Origin: DATJIG01 sp035493495
GTDB taxonomy: Bacteria > Pseudomonadota > Alphaproteobacteria > SMXQ01
Direction of reading: 5' to 3'
Length of the DNA stretch: 12,554 bases
NCBI GenBank assembly: GCA_035493495.1
Contig: DATJIG010000021.1
Coordinates: 1-12,554, forward strand
Shown: positions 1 through 7,610 of the stretch, one piece after another
Layout: each line of letters opens with the position of its first letter
Numbering within the stretch: position 1 is the first letter of the stretch
Made by a program: the position numbers and the translations under genes
Notes under the pieces: generated by a model
Databases searched by the model: none
The model's input: the letters and a program-made list of their open reading frames with translations, nothing else
What the model was told of the DNA's origin: nothing

Positions 1-2099
1 CCGATCCATTCCTCGAGAGTCCGGAGCAGGGTCGCCTGGTGGATCGGCTTGGCGACGTGGGCGTTCATGCCTGCCGCCCGGCAGCGCGCGATCTCGGTGT
101 CCATGGCGTTGGCCGAGAGCGCGACGATCGGGATCGTGCGCAGCCGACCGCCGAGCGCGCGGATCGCCCGGGTCGCGGTCGGGCCGTCCATCACCGGCAT
201 TTCCATATCCATCAGGATGAGGTCGAACGTGCCGTGGCGCACGGTTTCGACGGCCTCGCGGCCGTTGTTCACGATCGTGACCTGATGGCCGAATTTCTGC
301 AGCAGGGCCTCGATCAGTACCTGGTTCATCGCCACGTCCTCGGCGACGAGGATGCGGGCGCTGCGCGTCGGCGCCGCCGAGCGCACCGACTGCGCGGCGC
401 CGGGCGACGGAGCCGCGGCGAGCTGCGCCGTGAACCAGAAGGTGCTGCCCTGCTGCGGAACGCTTTCGACGCCGATGGCGCCGCCCATGGCTGCGGCCAG
501 TCGCTTGCAGATCGCGAGCCCGAGCCCGGTGCCGCCGAACCGCCGCGTGATCGACCGGTCGCCCTGGGCGAAGCTCTGGAACAGTTGCGACAGTCGGTCG
601 GCGGGAATGCCGATGCCGGTGTCGGTGACGTCGAAGCGCGTGAGGACATCGCCGGGCTCGCGCGAGACTTTCAGCATCACGCTGCCGCGTTCGGTGAACT
701 TGATGGCGTTGCCCAGGAGATTGAGCAGGATCTGCCGCAGCCGCGTCGGATCGCCGGAAACCCAGGCGGGAAGGTCCGGCTGCAAGTCGGCCATCAGCTC
801 GAGGTCCTTGCCCATCGCGGCGGGGCGAACGATCGCCAGCGCGCCCTCGACCAGTTCCTTCGGGCTGAACGACACCGATTCGAGCTCGATCTTGCCGGCT
901 TCGATCTTCGACAGGTCGAGGATGTCGTTGATGATGGCGAGCAGCGACGTGCCCGCTTCCTTGAGCAGTGTCGCGTGGCGACGTTGCGTCTGGCCAAGAT
1001 CGCTGTCGAGCAGGAGATCGGCAAATCCGAGGATGCCGTTCATCGGCGTCCGGATTTCGTGGCTCATGTTGGCGAGGAAGTCCGACTTCGCCCGCGTCGC
1101 TTCCTCGGCCTTGAGTTGCGCGAGGCGCGTCGCGACGGCCCAGTTCTCACGCTCGGAGACAAGTCGTACCAGCCACCAGCACATGCCGATGATCAGCGCG
1201 ACAAGGGCGGTTGCGAGGATCACCGCGCGCAGCGTTTCGACCTTCCAGGCAGCGAGCACGATGTCGCGGCCGACGCCGACGGACACCACCATCGGGAAGC
1301 TCTGCACCTTGGAGTAGGCGATGATGCGCATATCCGGATTGCCGCGCCCGCTACCCCGGTAGAGTCCGTTGAAACCGTCGCCCGTCGCCTTCCGGAACCA
1401 GGGCTGATCCTTGTAGCTGTCCTTGCCGACGCGACCTTCCGGCTCCTCGATCAGCACGCGGCCGTCGGTCAGGACGAGGCGGACGCGGCGGTCGGGCTCG
1501 TTGTTGATCGAACGATAGAATTTCTGGAAGTAGTCGATCGGCAGACCGGCGTAGACGATGCCGGCGAAACGGCCCGTGTTCGTGCTCTCGTTGACACGGA
1601 CGCTCAGGGGAATCTGACGCCCGGGTTCACCCGCGCGCTCGACCATCTGTCCGATGTAGAGACCGAGACCGGGGTTCCTGCCCTGCGCCGAGAAGAATTC
1701 CTGGTCGGCGACCGAGGCGGGCTGTGCCCCGGAGGCGTCGGAGCTCACGCTCGGATTGCCCTCCGAATCATAGATCGCGATGGTGTCGACGAACGCGGCA
1801 CTCGCCGCGATGTCCTTGAGGCGCTGCTGGACCGCCGCGCGCTCGGCCTCGGTGAGGGTCGCGTGGCCGTTCACGTCGGCGGCGACGTGCTGCATGAACA
1901 GTTCGACGGCGGTGAAGATCTGCTCGGTGTGCTCGGCCAGCGCGAGTGCCGCGACCGACGAATCGTGCGCGGCATCCGCCAGCACCTGATTGCGGTCGCG
2001 CCAGCGATCGAACACGATCAGTCCGACGAGGATCAGCGCGAACGCTGTTCCCGCCGCGATGATCGTCAACCGCAGCCCTGTAAAACGCAGAGGGTTCAT
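1..2099 (-). CDS. Membrane hybrid sensor histidine kinase (Cache/PDC sensor, HisKA, HATPase, receiver), 3' end cut by window edge
   Basis: Probable two-component hybrid kinase of the inner membrane. 699 full codons are present and the frame is open at the left edge, so the C-terminus is missing. Translation of the minus strand shows a membrane segment at about residues 10-30, a periplasmic region at about 33-288 that looks like a double Cache/PDC sensor, a second membrane segment at about 291-312, then a HisKA dimerisation helix with the H-box MSHEIRTPMNG (His347), the ATPase N-box GNAIKF (Asn464), the G1 box DTGIGIP (Asp493), the G2 box GGTGLGLAI (about 522-530), and a receiver domain with acidic Asp588, phospho-acceptor Asp631 in LMDMEMPVMDG, Ser662 and Lys684. 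All catalytic residues are intact. The start at 2099 is preceded by a weak GGGCGG; an in-frame ATG at 2120 would add seven residues and an in-frame stop lies just above it. The signal sensed is unknown; a PDC fold suggests a small ligand. Confidence 0.93.
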   Translation of the reverse strand, partial: MNPLRFTGLRLTIIAAGTAFALILVGLIVFDRWRDRNQVLADAAHDSSVAALALAEHTEQIFTAVELFMQHVAADVNGHATLTEAERAAVQQRLKDIAASAAFVDTIAIYDSEGNPSVSSDASGAQPASVADQEFFSAQGRNPGLGLYIGQMVERAGEPGRQIPLSVRVNESTNTGRFAGIVYAGLPIDYFQKFYRSINNEPDRRVRLVLTDGRVLIEEPEGRVGKDSYKDQPWFRKATGDGFNGLYRGSGRGNPDMRIIAYSKVQSFPMVVSVGVGRDIVLAAWKVETLRAVILATALVALIIGMCWWLVRLVSERENWAVATRLAQLKAEEATRAKSDFLANMSHEIRTPMNGILGFADLLLDSDLGQTQRRHATLLKEAGTSLLAIINDILDLSKIEAGKIELESVSFSPKELVEGALAIVRPAAMGKDLELMADLQPDLPAWVSGDPTRLRQILLNLLGNAIKFTERGSVMLKVSREPGDVLTRFDVTDTGIGIPADRLSQLFQSFAQGDRSITRRFGGTGLGLAICKRLAAAMGGAIGVESVPQQGSTFWFTAQLAAAPSPGAAQSVRSAAPTRSARILVAEDVAMNQVLIEALLQKFGHQVTIVNNGREAVETVRHGTFDLILMDMEMPVMDGPTATRAIRALGGRLRTIPIVALSANAMDTEIARCRAAGMNAHVAKPIHQATLLRTLEEWI

Positions 2100-2376
2100 G
2101 TACTGCCGCCCAGCGAGCATTTTGTGAAACGATAGGCCGCGGTCGTTAAACGGGTGCTAAACGCTCTGGTGAATCCGTTCCCGTTCTCGTGATGGCCCGG
2201 AGCGTCAGATGCGGAAACTAGCAAGCAAATCAGTCAATTACATGATTTCGCTACCGTTAGCATACGTTCGTATGGGAGGGAGCCATCCTTAAGATCGGCG
2301 CACCGAGTCCGACCTGCTACACTCGGCGCCCTCAACCGACGTCGCCCCGCGACGTCCGTCGTTCGCGATAGACCCA
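2100..2376. other. Divergent intergenic region between the hybrid kinase and fcl
   Basis: No gene is visible here. The middle part (about 2210-2275) is clearly less GC-rich than its surroundings, as expected for promoters of the two divergent genes. Candidate elements are a TTGACT on the minus strand at 2237-2232, two direct TAAACG copies at 2147-2152 and 2158-2163 spaced 11 bp start to start, the CATACG-TT-CGTATG inverted repeat at 2261-2274, and a TACACT on the plus strand at 2318-2323 that could be a -10 box for fcl but has no good -35 partner. No promoter can be assigned with confidence from sequence alone. Confidence 0.5.
2261..2274. promoter_or_regulatory. 14-bp inverted repeat, candidate operator
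   Basis: CATACG (2261-2266) and CGTATG (2269-2274) are perfect 6-bp arms around a 2-bp TT spacer, about 100 bp upstream of the fcl GTG and about 160 bp upstream of the kinase start. The geometry suits a dimeric repressor or activator. Function is inference; a 6-bp dyad can occur by chance. Confidence 0.3.
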
Positions 2377-3318
2377 GTGCATCCATCGAGCCGAATCTAC
2401 GTCGCCGGACATCGCGGGCTGGTCGGGTCCGCCATCGTCCGCAAGCTCGGCGCCCTCGGGTACTCCGATCTGGTCGTCCGCCCGCGCTCCGAGCTCGATC
2501 TCACCCGCCAGTCTGCGGTCGAGGCGTTCTTCGCATCGGAGCGGCCCGAGGTCGTGTTCCTCGCCGCGGCGCGGGTCGGCGGCATCGTCGCCAACGACTC
2601 CCGACCGGCCGATTTCATCCGCGACAATCTGGCGATCCAGACCAACGTCATCGAGGCGGCGCGCCGCTCGGGCGCGCGCAAGCTCCTGTTCCTCGGCTCG
2701 TCGTGCATCTATCCGCGGCTCGCTCCGCAGCCGATCCGTGAAGAGAGCCTGCTGACCGGCCCGCTCGAGCCGACCAATGAGGCCTATGCGATCGCCAAGA
2801 TCGCCGGGTATATGATGTGCCGCGCCTACTGGCGACAGCACGGGTTCAAGGCGATTTCGCTGATGCCGACCAATCTGTACGGACCGCACGACAACTTCGA
2901 TCCGACCGGCTCCCACGTCGTGCCGGGCCTGATGCGCCGGTTCCACGAGGCCAAGCTCGCGGGCGCGCCCGAGGTCGCGGTGTGGGGATCGGGGACGCCC
3001 CGGCGCGAGCTCCTCCACGTCGACGATCTCGCCGATGCCGCCGTCATGCTGATGAACACTTATGATTCACCCGACATCATCAACGTCGGCACCGGCGAGG
3101 ACGCGACCATCGCCGACATCGCCGCAGCGGTGAAGAACGCGGTCGGCTATCGCGGCCGCATCGTCTTCGACCGCTCGAAGCCCGACGGCACGCCGCGCAA
3201 GGTGCTCGACGTCTCGCGCATCACGGCGCTGGGCTGGCGGCCGAAGATCGCCTTCGCCGACGGGCTCGGTGAGACCTACCGCTGGTTCGTGGCGAACGTC
3301 GCCGACCGGGCCGCCTGA
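2377..3318 (+). CDS. fcl: GDP-L-fucose synthase (GDP-4-keto-6-deoxymannose 3,5-epimerase/4-reductase)
   Basis: Cytosolic NADPH-dependent enzyme that makes GDP-L-fucose from GDP-4-keto-6-deoxy-D-mannose, a precursor for fucose in O-antigen or exopolysaccharide. The 313-residue product is of normal family length. It shows the extended-SDR nucleotide loop GHRGLVGSA (11-19), the catalytic segment GSSCIYP with Ser108 and Cys110, the YAIAK motif with Tyr137 and Lys141, PTNLYGPHDNF, His180, GSGTPRRELLHVDD and SKPDGTPRK, all hallmark blocks of the E. coli Fcl/WcaG family. The start is a GTG; the only in-frame codons above it before a TAA at 2290 lack ATG, and no clear ribosome site is visible. hldE follows after 5 nt, so the two are almost certainly cotranscribed. 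GDP-mannose 4,6-dehydratase (gmd), which makes the substrate, is not in the window. Bacterial names wcaG and fcl are synonyms. It is not HldD, whose nucleotide loop differs. Confidence 0.95.
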   Translation: MHPSSRIYVAGHRGLVGSAIVRKLGALGYSDLVVRPRSELDLTRQSAVEAFFASERPEVVFLAAARVGGIVANDSRPADFIRDNLAIQTNVIEAARRSGARKLLFLGSSCIYPRLAPQPIREESLLTGPLEPTNEAYAIAKIAGYMMCRAYWRQHGFKAISLMPTNLYGPHDNFDPTGSHVVPGLMRRFHEAKLAGAPEVAVWGSGTPRRELLHVDDLADAAVMLMNTYDSPDIINVGTGEDATIADIAAAVKNAVGYRGRIVFDRSKPDGTPRKVLDVSRITALGWRPKIAFADGLGETYRWFVANVADRAA

Positions 3319-3323
3319 CCGAC

Positions 3324-4826
3324 ATGGCCGCAAAGAAGACCAACCGCAGATCCGCCGGCGGACAGCGCACGCCCAGCGAGTTGGCGGCGTCGCTCGATCG
3401 CTTCGATCGCGCCAAGGTCGCCGTGATCGGCGACGTCATGCTCGATCGCTATTCCTACGGCGACGTCGGCCGCATCTCGCCCGAGGCGCCGATCCCGGTG
3501 TTCCGCCACCGCCGCACCGTCGCGATGCTGGGCGGCGCCGGCAACGTCGCGCGAAACATCGCGGCTCTGGGCGGTCGAGCCACCGTGGTCGGGCTGATCG
3601 GCGGCGACGATGCCGGGCGCGAGATCAGGGCGCTCATTGCCGGCGAACGCGGCGTCCGCGGCAAGCTGATTGCCAACCGCAATCACGCGACGACGGTGAA
3701 AACCCGCTTCGTCGCCGGCCACCAGCAGCTCCTGCGCTGCGACGACGAGAGCGATGGCGCGCCCGAGCGGGTGCTGACGCGCGGCGTATTGGCCGCGACG
3801 CGCTCGGCGGTGGCGCGCGCCGGCGCGGTGATCCTGTCGGATTACGGCAAGGGCGTCGTCCTCGCCGACGTGGCGGCCGCCGCGATCGCCGCCGCGCGCA
3901 AGCGCGGTGTTCCGGTGATCGTCGACCCCAAGGGCGCCGACTGGTCGCGCTACAAGGGTGCCTCGCTGGTGACGCCGAACCGCCCCGAGCTCGAGGAAGC
4001 CGCAGGCCGCGCGCTCTCGGGCGACGACGAGATCGTCGCCGCGGCGCGTGCGCTGATCCGTCGCTACAGCCTCGATGCCGTGCTCGTGACGCGCAGCGCC
4101 GAGGGCATGACGGCGGTCACCGCCACGACCGCCGACCACCTGCCGGCTCAGGCGCGCGAGGTGTTCGACGTCTCGGGTGCGGGCGACACCGTCGTTGCCG
4201 GGATCGCCGTCGGGCTCGCGAGTGGACTCACGCTGCGCGATGCGGCCGAGGTCGCCAACGCCGCCGCCGGCATCGTCGTCGGCAAGCTCGGCACTGCCGT
4301 CGCCTACCGTCCGGAGGTGTTCGCCGCGCTGCACGGCGCCGAAATCGCCGGCGCCGAGCGCAAGGTGGCGAACCTCGCATCGGCTGTCGATCGCGTCGCA
4401 CTGTGGCGCCGCCAGGGTTTGAAGGTCGGCTTCACCAACGGCTGCTTCGACCTCCTGCATCCCGGCCACCTGCACCTGCTGCGCCAGGCGCGCGCCGCTT
4501 GCGACCGGCTGGTGGTCGGCCTCAACACCGATGCCAGCGTGCAGCGGCTGAAGGGTCCGACGCGGCCGGTGCAATCGGAGTCGGCGCGTGCCGCCGTCCT
4601 GAGCTCGCTGACCGACGTCGATCTCGTCGTGCCGTTCGACGACGACACGCCGATGAAGCTGATCCACGGGCTCAAGCCCGACGTGCTGGTGAAGGGCGCC
4701 GACTACACCATCAAGACCGTGGTCGGCGCGTCGTTCGTCCAGGGCTACGGCGGCCGCGTTGTGCTCGCCGACCTGAAGCCCGGCCATTCGACGACGGCGA
4801 CCGTGGCGCGGATGGGCCGCAGCTAG
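3324..4826 (+). CDS. hldE: Bifunctional D-glycero-beta-D-manno-heptose 7-phosphate kinase / heptose 1-phosphate adenylyltransferase
   Basis: Cytosolic two-domain enzyme of ADP-heptose synthesis for the LPS inner core: it phosphorylates heptose 7-phosphate at C1 and, after GmhB removes the 7-phosphate, adenylylates heptose 1-phosphate. The 500-residue product has a PfkB/ribokinase domain at about 30-335 (GGAGNVARNIAALGG at 70-84, DPKG at 201-204, VTPNRPE, and SGAGDT with catalytic Asp288) and a nucleotidyltransferase domain at about 365-498 (TNGCFDLLHPGH with the HxGH signature His379-His382, VKGADY, and GHSTT). Both halves look intact, so this is the fused HldE form rather than separate HldA/HldC. 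Relative to E. coli HldE there is a short basic, Ser/Thr-rich N-terminal extension of about 20 residues. The ATG lies 5 nt after the fcl stop with no strong Shine-Dalgarno, suggesting translational coupling. gmhA, gmhB and hldD are not in the window. Confidence 0.95.
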   Translation: MAAKKTNRRSAGGQRTPSELAASLDRFDRAKVAVIGDVMLDRYSYGDVGRISPEAPIPVFRHRRTVAMLGGAGNVARNIAALGGRATVVGLIGGDDAGREIRALIAGERGVRGKLIANRNHATTVKTRFVAGHQQLLRCDDESDGAPERVLTRGVLAATRSAVARAGAVILSDYGKGVVLADVAAAAIAAARKRGVPVIVDPKGADWSRYKGASLVTPNRPELEEAAGRALSGDDEIVAAARALIRRYSLDAVLVTRSAEGMTAVTATTADHLPAQAREVFDVSGAGDTVVAGIAVGLASGLTLRDAAEVANAAAGIVVGKLGTAVAYRPEVFAALHGAEIAGAERKVANLASAVDRVALWRRQGLKVGFTNGCFDLLHPGHLHLLRQARAACDRLVVGLNTDASVQRLKGPTRPVQSESARAAVLSSLTDVDLVVPFDDDTPMKLIHGLKPDVLVKGADYTIKTVVGASFVQGYGGRVVLADLKPGHSTTATVARMGRS

Positions 4827-4839
4827 CCCTCAGCCGCTT

Positions 4840-5808
4840 TCAGCAGGATTCCGCCGGCCGGCACAGCACCTCGGTGCCGCGGCGGTCCTCGCCGAGCATG
4901 ATCCTGTCGGGCTTCTGGTAGACTCGCACGTAGTCGACCTCGAGCGCCTGCGGGAACGCGTCGCGGTCGATGCCGAATTTGCCCGCCCAGGCTCCGCCGA
5001 CGGCGAGGTTCAGGAGCACGTGGGCGTATCCCGGCATCCCGCCGGGGTTGGTCCAGCGGTAGGCGCGCTTCTGGATCAGCTTGCCGTCGATGAAGAAGCT
5101 CACCGTGTCGTCGGTGTCCCACAGCGCGGCGAAGACGTGGAAGTCGTCGCTGAAGTTGAACGGCGCGCGCCAGTAGTACCACTGCTTGTTGAAGTCGCGA
5201 TCGGCGTAGAGGAACTGGCCGCCCTGGCTGCCGTCATCGCCGACCACGATGTTGCTGTGCACCATGTTCGGCAGCTCTTCCTTGCCATTGTTCACGAATT
5301 CGAAGATGTCGATCTCCGGGGGCCAGATCAGCTTCTGCCCGGGCGCCTGCGACGGGTTCAGCCAGCCCGCCGGGAACACGCCCTTCGCCTTCGGCATTTT
5401 CACGCGCATCTCGAAGTAGCCGTACATCATCGTCGTCCGCGAGCGGATCATGCCGGATTCGAAGCCGGACCCCACCGCCCGCGCGACGAGGTTCAGGACG
5501 CCACCCTTCACTACGTGATTGCCGTTCTCGCGGTAGCGCTGCTGCTCGTCCTTGAGGAAGTCGAGCGTGCCGGGACCCTTGTCGCCGTCGTAGACGTAGC
5601 GCGTCCACCACTTCGTGGTGTCGAGGGCGGCGCCGTCGAACTCATCGCCGAAGACGTACTGGTAGCCGGGCGGGACGTAGGGACTCGGCCTGGGCGCGGT
5701 GACGGCGGGCTTCGGCGATTCCGCGCTCGCCGCCGCGCCGCCGGCGACGGCAAACCCGAAGACGATCGCACGGGCGAGGCCGCGCCAAGAGGCTCGGAGA
5801 TTGCGCAT
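4840..5808 (-). CDS. Secreted glycoside hydrolase family 16 (beta-glucanase-like)
   Basis: Predicted exported endo-acting polysaccharide hydrolase or transglycosylase of 322 residues. The N-terminus is a typical Sec signal peptide: Arg-rich start, hydrophobic stretch at about 12-27, and an AASA cleavage site near residue 29, followed by a Pro-rich linker. The GH16 beta-jelly-roll begins at about 50 (YVFGDEFDG, a common GH16 opening). The active-site signature is EIDIFEF with Glu165 as nucleophile, Asp167, and Glu170 as acid/base, so catalysis should be intact. The C-terminus has LEVDYVRVYQ, the usual last GH16 strand. Substrate cannot be read from sequence; beta-1,3/1,4-glucans or the cell's own acidic exopolysaccharide (as for rhizobial ExoK-type enzymes) are both possible. 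The ATG at 5808 is 14 nt after the acyltransferase stop, so the two form one operon. The stop at 4840 faces the hldE stop with 13 nt between. Its reading frame stays open far upstream through the acyltransferase, but the signal peptide fixes the start. Confidence 0.92.
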   Translation of the reverse strand: MRNLRASWRGLARAIVFGFAVAGGAAASAESPKPAVTAPRPSPYVPPGYQYVFGDEFDGAALDTTKWWTRYVYDGDKGPGTLDFLKDEQQRYRENGNHVVKGGVLNLVARAVGSGFESGMIRSRTTMMYGYFEMRVKMPKAKGVFPAGWLNPSQAPGQKLIWPPEIDIFEFVNNGKEELPNMVHSNIVVGDDGSQGGQFLYADRDFNKQWYYWRAPFNFSDDFHVFAALWDTDDTVSFFIDGKLIQKRAYRWTNPGGMPGYAHVLLNLAVGGAWAGKFGIDRDAFPQALEVDYVRVYQKPDRIMLGEDRRGTEVLCRPAESC

Positions 5809-5822
5809 CGTTTCGGGGGCTC

Positions 5823-6986
5823 TCAATGCGGCAGCGACACTTTGCCGATCGGCTCGAGCACCCTCGGCCGCCGGCGGCCGAGCCCATTCAGCCACTTCGC
5901 GAGCCGGCGGTGGTGCCGCTCGAACAGGTAGGCGAAGAGGATCGCGAACACGTTGCTCGCGACGATCGCCGAGACGAGCAGCATCGGATCCCAGCGCCGC
6001 TCCGGGAACCAGAACACGAACAGCGTCAGGATCGGCAGGTGGGTCAGGTACAGCGAGTAGCTGTAATTGGCCATCCAGGCGATCGACTTCTCGAACCAGG
6101 CCGGAACGTGTGCCGTGGCCAGCGCGAACAGGAGCCCGAACAGCGCGAGCGCGAGGAAGACTCCGAACTGCAGCTCGGACACGTAGGTGATCCGCACGAA
6201 CCGAACCGCCATGCACAGCATCCCGAACAGCGCCAGCAGGAGGAACCCGCGGCTCCAGTGCTGCGCATTCATGGTCGGAACCGAGTTCATGATCCGGGGC
6301 AGGCGCAGGAAGAAGAGGCTCATGCCCATGCCGATGACCCACAGCACGCTCATGCACTCGTTGACGCCCCCGACGAAGTAATAGAACGGCTCGATGGCGG
6401 CGAACGCGACGAATCCCCAGACCGCCCATTTCGGCCGACTTCCGCGCAGGACGAGGAACAGCACGGAGCCGAAGACCATGTAGATCCACCACTCGATGGA
6501 AATGGTCCAGAACTGGCGCGCGCTGCCGAACGAGGAGATGAACGAGGTGCTGTCGACGCCGAAGCGGCGCAGCGCCTGAAACACCGGGAAGTCCTGCAGC
6601 ATGAACAGATTGCCGATCCAGGTGCGCAGGTTGTATGTGGCGCCCCACGGATACTGAGGCGAATTCAGCATCACCATGTCGATGACGACGACGAACATCA
6701 GCGCCGGCAGGAAGCAGCTGTAGATCCGCGCGAAGCGGTCGATGAAGAAGCTGCGGAAGGTGTACTTCGGGTCCGCGCTCTTCTGGAACGCGCTGGTGCT
6801 GATGAGGAACCCCGAGATCAGGAAGAACGTGAGAACGCCCACCGCCTGGATGTTGCCGTTGTTGAAGCGCGCGCCCTCGAGGAAGTATTCCGCCGCATGT
6901 CCGAAAAGGACAAAAAACGCGGCGACAAAGCGGATGAAGTCGAGATAGCAACGCTGGGCCGGCGAGAGGCGAGCGACAGGGTTCAT
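5823..6986 (-). CDS. Acyltransferase-3 family membrane protein (OafA/YrhL-like)
   Basis: Inner-membrane acyltransferase, 387 residues, predicted to move an acyl group (acetyl or succinyl are typical) from a cytoplasmic donor onto a surface or exported polysaccharide. The family blocks are all present: Arg19 and His30 form the R-X10-H motif in the first membrane helix, VLTFFLISGFLIS (51-63), the RFARIY motif (84-89), FWTISIEWWIYM with conserved Glu165, and the late SYSLYLTH motif (309-316). About ten hydrophobic segments can be seen; the C-terminal tail is basic and cytoplasmic-looking. There is no fused SGNH esterase domain, so it is the short form. The ATG at 6986 has AGGTG at 6996-6992 with a 5-nt spacer. 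It precedes the GH16 gene by 14 nt, and lies beside fcl-hldE, which supports polysaccharide decoration. The exact acceptor is unknown. Confidence 0.92.
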   Translation of the reverse strand: MNPVARLSPAQRCYLDFIRFVAAFFVLFGHAAEYFLEGARFNNGNIQAVGVLTFFLISGFLISTSAFQKSADPKYTFRSFFIDRFARIYSCFLPALMFVVVIDMVMLNSPQYPWGATYNLRTWIGNLFMLQDFPVFQALRRFGVDSTSFISSFGSARQFWTISIEWWIYMVFGSVLFLVLRGSRPKWAVWGFVAFAAIEPFYYFVGGVNECMSVLWVIGMGMSLFFLRLPRIMNSVPTMNAQHWSRGFLLLALFGMLCMAVRFVRITYVSELQFGVFLALALFGLLFALATAHVPAWFEKSIAWMANYSYSLYLTHLPILTLFVFWFPERRWDPMLLVSAIVASNVFAILFAYLFERHHRRLAKWLNGLGRRRPRVLEPIGKVSLPH

Positions 6987-6991
6987 CCGCG

Positions 6992-7002
6992 CACCTGAGG
7001 TG
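6992..7002. promoter_or_regulatory. Palindrome overlapping the acyltransferase ribosome-binding site
   Basis: CACCT-G-AGGTG is a perfect 5-bp dyad around one base. Its minus-strand AGGTG is also the presumed Shine-Dalgarno of the acyltransferase gene, 5 nt from the ATG. A protein bound here, or a local RNA hairpin, would block translation start. The repeat is short and may be coincidental. Confidence 0.25.
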
Positions 7003-7254
7003 AGGACTGGAGCGTTTCAATCGGAGCCGTAAGAAGCGCAGCATGCCGCGTCGTTTAGGGAGGCTTAAGCGGCAACCACATTGCGGTTTCATGAGAGGCT
7101 GGGGCATTCGGCTCACAGCCGTCGCCACCCCGGGTGGGCGCGCCGGCCGGGCTTCGGGGACCGGCGGCGATGCTGGTCGGCCCGATGCGTCGGAACGCCG
7201 CATTTCGTTACCGGATTGGCGCCCTTGGAATCGATTAGGCAATTTCGGCGGATG

Positions 7255-7270
7255 TGTCGGCGGACCGACA
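7255..7270. promoter_or_regulatory. 16-bp inverted repeat, candidate operator
   Basis: TGTCGG (7255-7260) and CCGACA (7265-7270) are perfect 6-bp arms around CGGA, in the less GC-rich part of the intergenic region, about 270 bp above the acyltransferase start and 345 bp above the dehydrogenase start. A UNCG-like or tetraloop hairpin or a dimeric operator would both fit. Function is inference. Confidence 0.25.
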
Positions 7271-7540
7271 TTGCGTCGAGGCGGCGCGCGACACGAGCAG
7301 CCGGCGCGCCGACCGGGCGGAGGCCGGAAGCGGTCGGTCGGCTGTGGCATCGCCGATCGCGTTCGCTCCCGGAGTGACCCACAGATAGCCAGACTCACAG
7401 CCACTGTTTGACACAAGCCCCGGGTCGACTCCGGTTCGGACCGGGCGTCGCGCGCGCCGCGCCCGGGCGCCGAAGGCGTCGCGCCGGGGGACGCGACGGG
7501 GGCGATGACCGGCGGTTTGTCGCGGAAAATCAGGGTTTTT

Positions 7541-7576
7541 GCGAAGCTATGGCGGCGGCTTGCCCGGTTGCTTCGC
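7541..7576 (+). repeat. Leader inverted repeat upstream of the dehydrogenase gene
   Basis: GCGAAGC (7541-7547) pairs perfectly with GCTTCGC (7570-7576) across a 22-nt loop. It follows a run of five T at 7536-7540 and ends 40 bp before the ATG, so it would lie in the 5' leader if transcription starts upstream. No riboswitch class is recognised. Confidence 0.2.
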
Positions 7577-7605
7577 GCCGCTTACAGTCCGCGCCTCGCA
7601 AGCCC

Positions 7606-7610
7606 AGGAG
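7606..7610 (+). promoter_or_regulatory. Ribosome-binding site AGGAG that decides the dehydrogenase start
   Basis: AGGAG followed by a 5-nt spacer and ATG at 7616 is a near-consensus Shine-Dalgarno. It favours this start over the upstream in-frame ATG at 7505, whose extra 37 residues are basic, not conserved-looking and lack a comparable site. Confidence 0.75.

Noticed and set aside
39..2135. 698-residue open frame on the plus strand
   Set aside because: Exactly antisense to the hybrid kinase, which has every catalytic motif. The plus-strand product is His/Arg/Asp-rich with no domain, a typical GC-rich shadow frame.
2140..2200. EcfG general-stress promoter (GGAAC, then CGTT) upstream of the kinase on the minus strand
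   Set aside because: GGAAC and CGTT are present, but their spacing is 13 or 24 nt rather than about 16-18.
3269..4921. 550-residue plus frame and the 503-residue minus frame (3276-4787) over hldE
   Set aside because: Both overlap the clearly recognisable hldE and translate to low-complexity Arg- or His/Asp-rich peptides.
5826..6998. 390-residue plus frame opposite the acyltransferase
   Set aside because: Glu/Arg/His-rich and antisense to a gene with all acyltransferase-3 motifs.
7043..7411. 122-residue plus frame and other small frames in the 629-bp gap
   Set aside because: Arg/Gly/Pro-rich, overlapping one another in several frames, with no ribosome site or motif.
7408..7413. TTGACA as a -35 box for the dehydrogenase
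   Set aside because: No -10-like hexamer at 16-18 bp; the following sequence is nearly all G and C.
4840..7416. 858-residue minus frame that would fuse sequence upstream to GH16
   Set aside because: Only the last 322 residues look like protein; the upstream part is the acyltransferase read in the wrong frame, and a signal peptide begins at 5808.
7441..7466. CCGGGCG/CGCCCGG hairpin as a terminator
   Set aside because: No U-run on either side and no gene ends nearby; dyads of this kind are expected by chance in very GC-rich DNA.
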